NCBI GenBank assembly: GCA_036373975.1 | Contig: DASUUR010000011.1 | Span: 1 to 6,563 of the forward strand | From: DASUUR01 sp036373975 | GTDB taxonomy: Bacteria > Patescibacteriota > Saccharimonadia > Saccharimonadales > Saccharimonadaceae | DNA length: 6,563 bases | Direction: 5' to 3' | In this document: one piece after another, positions 4,313-6,563 of the stretch | How the letters are laid out: each line of letters starts with the position of its first letter | Numbering within the stretch: position 1 is the stretch's first letter | Notes under the pieces: generated by a model | Told to the model about the DNA's origin: nothing | What the model saw: only the letters and a program-made list of their open reading frames with translations | Database searches by the model: none | Made by a program: the position numbers and the translations under genes

Positions 4313-5096
4313 AAGTATGCTTTGGTTTTGCAATAGCTCTCGAGGGTTGTGGAGAGTCTATGAAATCTTGGCACAGAGATAGCAATTCTTGTGGTTTTGC
4401 GAGCTGGACTAAATGGGGAGCGTTAGAAATCTCTTTTGCCGTGGCATGTTTCATTTGTTGTGCCAGGTGGACGTTCCAGCGTTTGGGTGAAATAACATCT
4501 TGTGATCCCCGTACAATCAAGGTTGGCGTGTCGCAGGTGTGCAGGGTACGCTCAATGTGATCAGCAATCATATATTGAACAGTTCTGAGATAGCGGAGCG
4601 GCCCCATTCGCAAATAGTCTTTAAAAACAACAAAGTTGGCGTCCCCAGGCTCCCTGCGAATATCTTGAAGTAGGCGGAGGCTTTGCGTAAAAACATTCCG
4701 CTCCCACTTATTCACCGTGGGACCGATCAGTATAAGCTGCTCGCAGACTTCAGGTTGCTTTACGGCCATGTGTGCGGCGATTTGGCAACCCATAGACTGG
4801 CCAATGACTATGACCCTAGGTACGTTGGCCTCCTTGAGGTACGTAAGGAGTACATCGGCGAGCTCAGGTATAGTAAGCGGGTGATCAGGTTTTGGGGCTG
4901 TACCGTAGCCCGGCAAGTCTACTAATAATATGTTGTATTGTTTGGCGCATTCTTTTGCGAAGGGTAAGAAATAGCGCGAGGATACGCCGATACCATGCAC
5001 AAAAAGCAGTGTGGGCCCAAAGCTATCCTTTTTGGATTGCTGTACGCCGATTGAATAATTTCCAGCAGCGACTAGCATTTTGGGCGAAAAAGACAT
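4308..5096 (-). CDS. Alpha/beta hydrolase fold protein (262 aa)
   Basis: A serine hydrolase of the alpha/beta fold (Abhydrolase_1/6), cytosolic, probably an esterase or related C-C/C-O hydrolase of unknown substrate. From the ATG at 5096: the oxyanion strand LLFVHGIGVSSRYF (30-43) with HG at 34-35, a VDLPGYGTAP strand-turn (59-68), the nucleophile elbow GQSMG with Ser101, the acid in RGSQDVISP (Asp200) and the base in NAPHLVQ (His228). The triad is complete and in the usual order and spacing. A lid region of about 60 residues (128-186) separates nucleophile and acid. The length matches the family. A TTG codon at 5111 would add five residues, but a TATTAT -10 box at 5108-5103 and a -35-like TTGCTT (5131-5126) place the predicted start of transcription on the ATG itself. 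With no Shine-Dalgarno site, the gene is probably leaderless. Confidence 0.92.
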   Translation of the reverse strand: MSFSPKMLVAAGNYSIGVQQSKKDSFGPTLLFVHGIGVSSRYFLPFAKECAKQYNILLVDLPGYGTAPKPDHPLTIPELADVLLTYLKEANVPRVIVIGQSMGCQIAAHMAVKQPEVCEQLILIGPTVNKWERNVFTQSLRLLQDIRREPGDANFVVFKDYLRMGPLRYLRTVQYMIADHIERTLHTCDTPTLIVRGSQDVISPKRWNVHLAQQMKHATAKEISNAPHLVQLAKPQELLSLCQDFIDSPQPSRAIAKPKHTL

Positions 5097-5102
5097 ATGG
5101 GC

Positions 5103-5131
5103 ATAATACAAAGATACTTCATATCAAGCAA
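5103..5131 (-). promoter_or_regulatory. Promoter of the alpha/beta hydrolase gene (leaderless type)
   Basis: On the minus strand TTGCTT (5131-5126), 17 bases, TATTAT (5108-5103). The first transcribed base is predicted at 5096, the A of the ATG. It lies between the upstream gene's hairpin and the coding region. Confidence 0.55.
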
Positions 5132-5142
5132 GGAGTGGAGAA

Positions 5143-5172
5143 GGCTGCTGGCTCCGTGCGGAACCAGCAGCC
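5143..5172 (-). terminator. Hairpin after the 107-aa gene (probable terminator)
   Basis: GGCTGCTGG (5143-5151) and CCAGCAGCC (5164-5172) form a stem that continues inward as C·A (a G·U in minus-strand RNA), TCC/GGA and a GTGC loop. The asymmetry favours a minus-strand transcript, as expected for the gene ending at 5179. The U-tract is weak (TTCTCC). Confidence 0.65.
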
Positions 5173-5178
5173 CTTCGT

Positions 5179-5502
5179 CTATCGCACAGCACCATCGATC
5201 TCGAGGGTGCTTCGTCCAAGCTTGCACTCCACCTCTCGGAGCCAGGTTTCAACGTCGCCGCTCCCAAGAGTGTGGGGGAATCGGAGAGTCGCAAGCGTGT
5301 GTTCGTTGAGCTGTGAACTCAACGTGTCCTGTACGCCTGCGAGCTCCCCTGCGACAACTCTCTCGTCCGTCGAGGGGACAGACCGGCAGTCGAGGTGAGC
5401 CGTGAGTCGCCCAGCATCCGCGATCTCCTCGGGCGACCCATTGATCCAGGTCTGGTTGAGCACAATGGCCACGGTTGCGACAGAGAAATTCTTTCGGTTC
5501 AT
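5179..5502 (-). CDS. Hypothetical protein (107 aa)
   Basis: The ATG at 5502 follows GAGGAG (5510-5505), a strong ribosome site, and an excellent TTGAAA-17-TATTAT promoter. The 107-residue protein begins MNRKNFSVATVAIVLNQTWI; the FSVATVAIVL stretch is hydrophobic but too short and polar-flanked for a confident signal peptide or anchor. The rest is mixed helical and acidic (GSPEEIADAGRLTAHLD at 22-38, STDERVVAGELAGVQDTL at 44-61, SGDVETWLREVECKLG at 81-96). Cys39 and Cys93 are the only cysteines. No family is recognised. A 95-residue frame overlapping it at 5249-5536 is a shadow. The gene is followed within a few bases by a stable hairpin, so it is a single-gene unit. Confidence 0.8.
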   Translation of the reverse strand: MNRKNFSVATVAIVLNQTWINGSPEEIADAGRLTAHLDCRSVPSTDERVVAGELAGVQDTLSSQLNEHTLATLRFPHTLGSGDVETWLREVECKLGRSTLEIDGAVR

Positions 5503-5538
5503 GTCTCCTCGTTCCGAATAGGATGATTGAACCCACAG

Positions 5539-5567
5539 ATAATAGAGGAAGGGGAGGACCTTTTCAA
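5539..5567 (-). promoter_or_regulatory. Promoter of the 107-aa gene
   Basis: On the minus strand TTGAAA (5567-5562), 17 bases, TATTAT (5544-5539). The predicted start near 5532 gives a 30-nt leader to the ATG at 5502, with GAGGAG in between. Confidence 0.7.
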
Positions 5568-5571
5568 CCCA

Positions 5572-5600
5572 TTGACTAACATTCGGGCGCCCTTTACAGT
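5572..5600 (+). promoter_or_regulatory. Promoter of the 5635-6143 operon
   Basis: TTGACT (5572-5577), 17 bases, TACAGT (5595-5600). The predicted start near 5607 lies two bases inside an upstream in-frame ATG (5605) and 28 bases before the Shine-Dalgarno-led ATG at 5635. Its -35 is four bases from the -35 of the divergent promoter at 5539-5567. Confidence 0.6.
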
Positions 5601-5634
5601 AACGATGTCCCTATTTGACGGGCTGGAGGAAGAG

Positions 5635-5853
5635 ATGATTTCTGCATTTGCCGCAGAGGTAGAGGGCGCTCTCGCTCGCATTCCGGCAGGGCTGCGGGGT
5701 GATGCAGTGCTCGAAGCGTTGCGTAAAGACCCCCAGCTCAAGCCGCAACTGCCTCCCGCCAAAGAGGAGGCGTACCAGAAACTGCGCGAGGCCATCACTG
5801 AGATCGACGATGACGACTTGGGGTTGGATTTTGCGGCGGACTTGTTTGGCTAG
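5635..5853 (+). CDS. Hypothetical small acidic protein (72 aa; start may lie upstream)
   Basis: Three in-frame starts exist: TTG 5527, ATG 5605 and ATG 5635. I prefer 5635 because GGAGGA (5625-5630) sits 4 bases before it and the upstream promoter then gives a 28-nt leader like those of its neighbours. The ATG at 5605 has no ribosome site and lies at or just before the predicted transcription start, so an 82-residue leaderless form is the alternative. The TTG would place the promoter inside the gene. The product (MISAFAAEVEGALARIPAGL...) is helical and strongly acidic at its C-terminus, with an EIDDDDLGLDFAADLFG tail. A Pro-rich turn (PQLKPQLPP) separates two helical parts. A negatively charged, partly disordered tail is common in antitoxins, inhibitors and DNA mimics, but this is only a possibility. 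No family is recognised. It is followed 32 bases later by the 85-aa gene. Confidence 0.72.
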   Translation: MISAFAAEVEGALARIPAGLRGDAVLEALRKDPQLKPQLPPAKEEAYQKLREAITEIDDDDLGLDFAADLFG

Positions 5854-5885
5854 TTACAAATTTCCCAGTTTTGAACGGAGAGACG

Positions 5886-6143
5886 ATGACCATTCTGAAG
5901 GAATTTGAGCGTGAGCTTGTCAGGGCTTGCGAAGTTGCCAATCAGGGGATACCTGGGGAACGGTACGACTTGGAGTTCCAGCTCAAGCTTTCGATCACAG
6001 AGGACGGCCGAATACAGGTTATCGTGTGGAACGATGAGCTGTGGAGTTCGGTCCGGGCGATGTGTGAGCACTACGGGACTGACCTGGAGTGTGTGGACCA
6101 CACACTCCCACAGTTCATCAGCTTCGAGCCCAACCCTAGGTAG
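5886..6143 (+). CDS. Hypothetical small protein (85 aa)
   Basis: The start is ATG 5886, with GGAGAG (5877-5882) just upstream; an in-frame TTG at 5871 lies before that site and is rejected. The 85-residue protein begins with a helix (MTILKEFERELVRACEVANQ). A beta hairpin follows (RYDLEFQLKLSITEDGRIQVIVWND at about 26-50). It ends with a helix and loop (ELWSSVRAMCEHYGTDLECVDHTLPQF). This helix-sheet-helix pattern is compatible with a small ferredoxin-like or regulatory fold, but I recognise no family. It is the second gene of a two-gene unit with 5635-5853 and is followed directly by a strong terminator. The minus-strand frame at 5850-6179 is a shadow. Confidence 0.82.
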   Translation: MTILKEFERELVRACEVANQGIPGERYDLEFQLKLSITEDGRIQVIVWNDELWSSVRAMCEHYGTDLECVDHTLPQFISFEPNPR

Positions 6144-6149
6144 GCCGCA

Positions 6150-6186
6150 GGCCTGCTCCGTTTGTGCGGAGCAGGCCATTCTTTAT
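6150..6186 (+). terminator. Terminator of the 5635-6143 operon
   Basis: GGCCTGCTCCG (6150-6160), loop TTTGTG, CGGAGCAGGCC (6167-6177): a perfect 11-bp stem followed by ATTCTTTAT. It begins 7 bases after the TAG at 6141. Confidence 0.8.
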
Positions 6187-6201
6187 GCCAGATATACGTT
6201 A

Positions 6202-6230
6202 TTGACAGGGCATGCAGTTTTCCCTACAGT
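6202..6230 (+). promoter_or_regulatory. Promoter of the right-edge gene
   Basis: A perfect TTGACA (6202-6207), 17 bases, TACAGT (6225-6230). The predicted start near 6237 gives a 33-nt leader to ATG 6270 with AGGGG (6260-6264) in front. An ATG at 6231 opens only 8 codons and precedes the predicted start of transcription, so it is not a gene. Confidence 0.68.
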
Positions 6231-6269
6231 ATGAAAGACCTTGAACAACTTCTCTAGCCAGGGGCAGAC

Positions 6270-6563
6270 ATGGCTGAACAACTAACCTTCAGGCTTCCCA
6301 GCAAGCGACAGATCAGGCGATCGCTTGCTGGAACTTTTAGCAAGGCATGTAAGGGCGCACAGGCCAAGGAGGCTCTGGGTAATACCGTTGTCAAAGCACT
6401 GAAGGCGCTCCCAAGCCGCATCACCGATACTGGGGCGCTACATGCAAGACTTGACGTGCCATGCAGCGCGCACGGGATTGCCCTGATGCTCCATGACATT
6501 CTGCAAGAGTGCGGCCGGCAATATCCTGGTGCTGCGTCGCTCTATGCCGAGTACTCTGACGAG
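6270..6563 (+). CDS. Hypothetical protein (3' end cut by window edge, 98 codons visible)
   Basis: The frame is open from ATG 6270 to the right edge. It has AGGGG 5 bases upstream and its own TTGACA-17-TACAGT promoter. The visible part begins MAEQLTFRLPSKRQIRRSLA and is basic. It continues through an Ala/Lys-rich helical stretch (SKACKGAQAKEALGNTVVKALKAL, about 24-47) to LDVPCSAHGIALMLHDILQE at 61-80, which looks like a strand followed by a helix. The basic N-terminus could bind nucleic acid, but there is no recognisable motif. The minus-strand frame at 6254-6499 is a shadow. No family is recognised, and the missing C-terminus could change that. Confidence 0.75.
   Translation, partial: MAEQLTFRLPSKRQIRRSLAGTFSKACKGAQAKEALGNTVVKALKALPSRITDTGALHARLDVPCSAHGIALMLHDILQECGRQYPGAASLYAEYSDE

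Noticed and set aside
5635..6143. Two-gene operon as a toxin-antitoxin module
   Set aside because: Size and spacing fit, but neither protein shows a recognisable toxin or DNA-binding antitoxin motif, so the idea is unsupported.
301..6177. Intergenic hairpins as integron attC sites or a dispersed repeat family
   Set aside because: The stems at 301, 2597, 3660, 5143 and 6150 share no sequence, lack attC core motifs and sit right after stop codons, as terminators do.
6231..6257. Eight-codon upstream ORF in front of the right-edge gene
   Set aside because: Its ATG directly abuts the -10 box and precedes the predicted transcription start, so it would not be in the message.

Overview
The window looks like a piece of a bacterial chromosome, most likely from a Patescibacteria/CPR-type organism such as Saccharibacteria. 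This is an inference. It rests on very short, mostly unrecognisable genes, a eukaryote/archaea-like ITPase, a mixture of leaderless and Shine-Dalgarno-led genes, and tight packing. No taxonomic marker in the window settles it. The standard genetic code fits: TGA is used as a stop and Trp is TGG throughout.

Layout. The left edge (1-617, minus) holds two tandem paralogous ~89-90-residue orphans, each with an Asp-Lys-x-Cys-x-Cys motif, separated by a strong hairpin. An AT-rich island (about 660-835) carries divergent promoters and leads into a 52-codon gene (836-994, +). A tRNA-Met(CAT) gene follows (1041-1117, +), with a terminator that lies inside the 3' end of a convergent GNAT acetyltransferase gene (1122-1697, -). 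Next is a two-gene + strand unit of orphans (1833-2595), which meets a convergent minus-strand orphan (2672-3058) at a bidirectional terminator. The ITPase/RdgB-like gene (3108-3650, +) is divergent from that orphan, with overlapping -10 boxes. From 3707 to 5502 everything is on the minus strand: a 107-residue orphan (5179-5502), an alpha/beta hydrolase (4308-5096) and a 188-residue orphan (3707-4273). On the right, on the + strand, are a two-gene orphan operon (5635-6143) and the start of another orphan (6270 to the edge).

How it fits together. Three proteins are recognisable enzymes: GNAT, ITPase and alpha/beta hydrolase. They sit among at least ten small orphan genes that look more GC-rich. 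Most orphan units have a clean -35/-10 pair upstream, a predicted leader of about 26-33 nt, a Shine-Dalgarno site and a hairpin after the stop. The ITPase and the hydrolase instead have a -10 box at the position expected if transcription starts at the ATG, and no Shine-Dalgarno site. No pathway links the genes. The impression is of independently expressed small-gene cassettes between conserved chromosomal genes. No transposase, integrase, CRISPR array or recognisable defence system is visible. No stretch over 300 bases lacks a gene.
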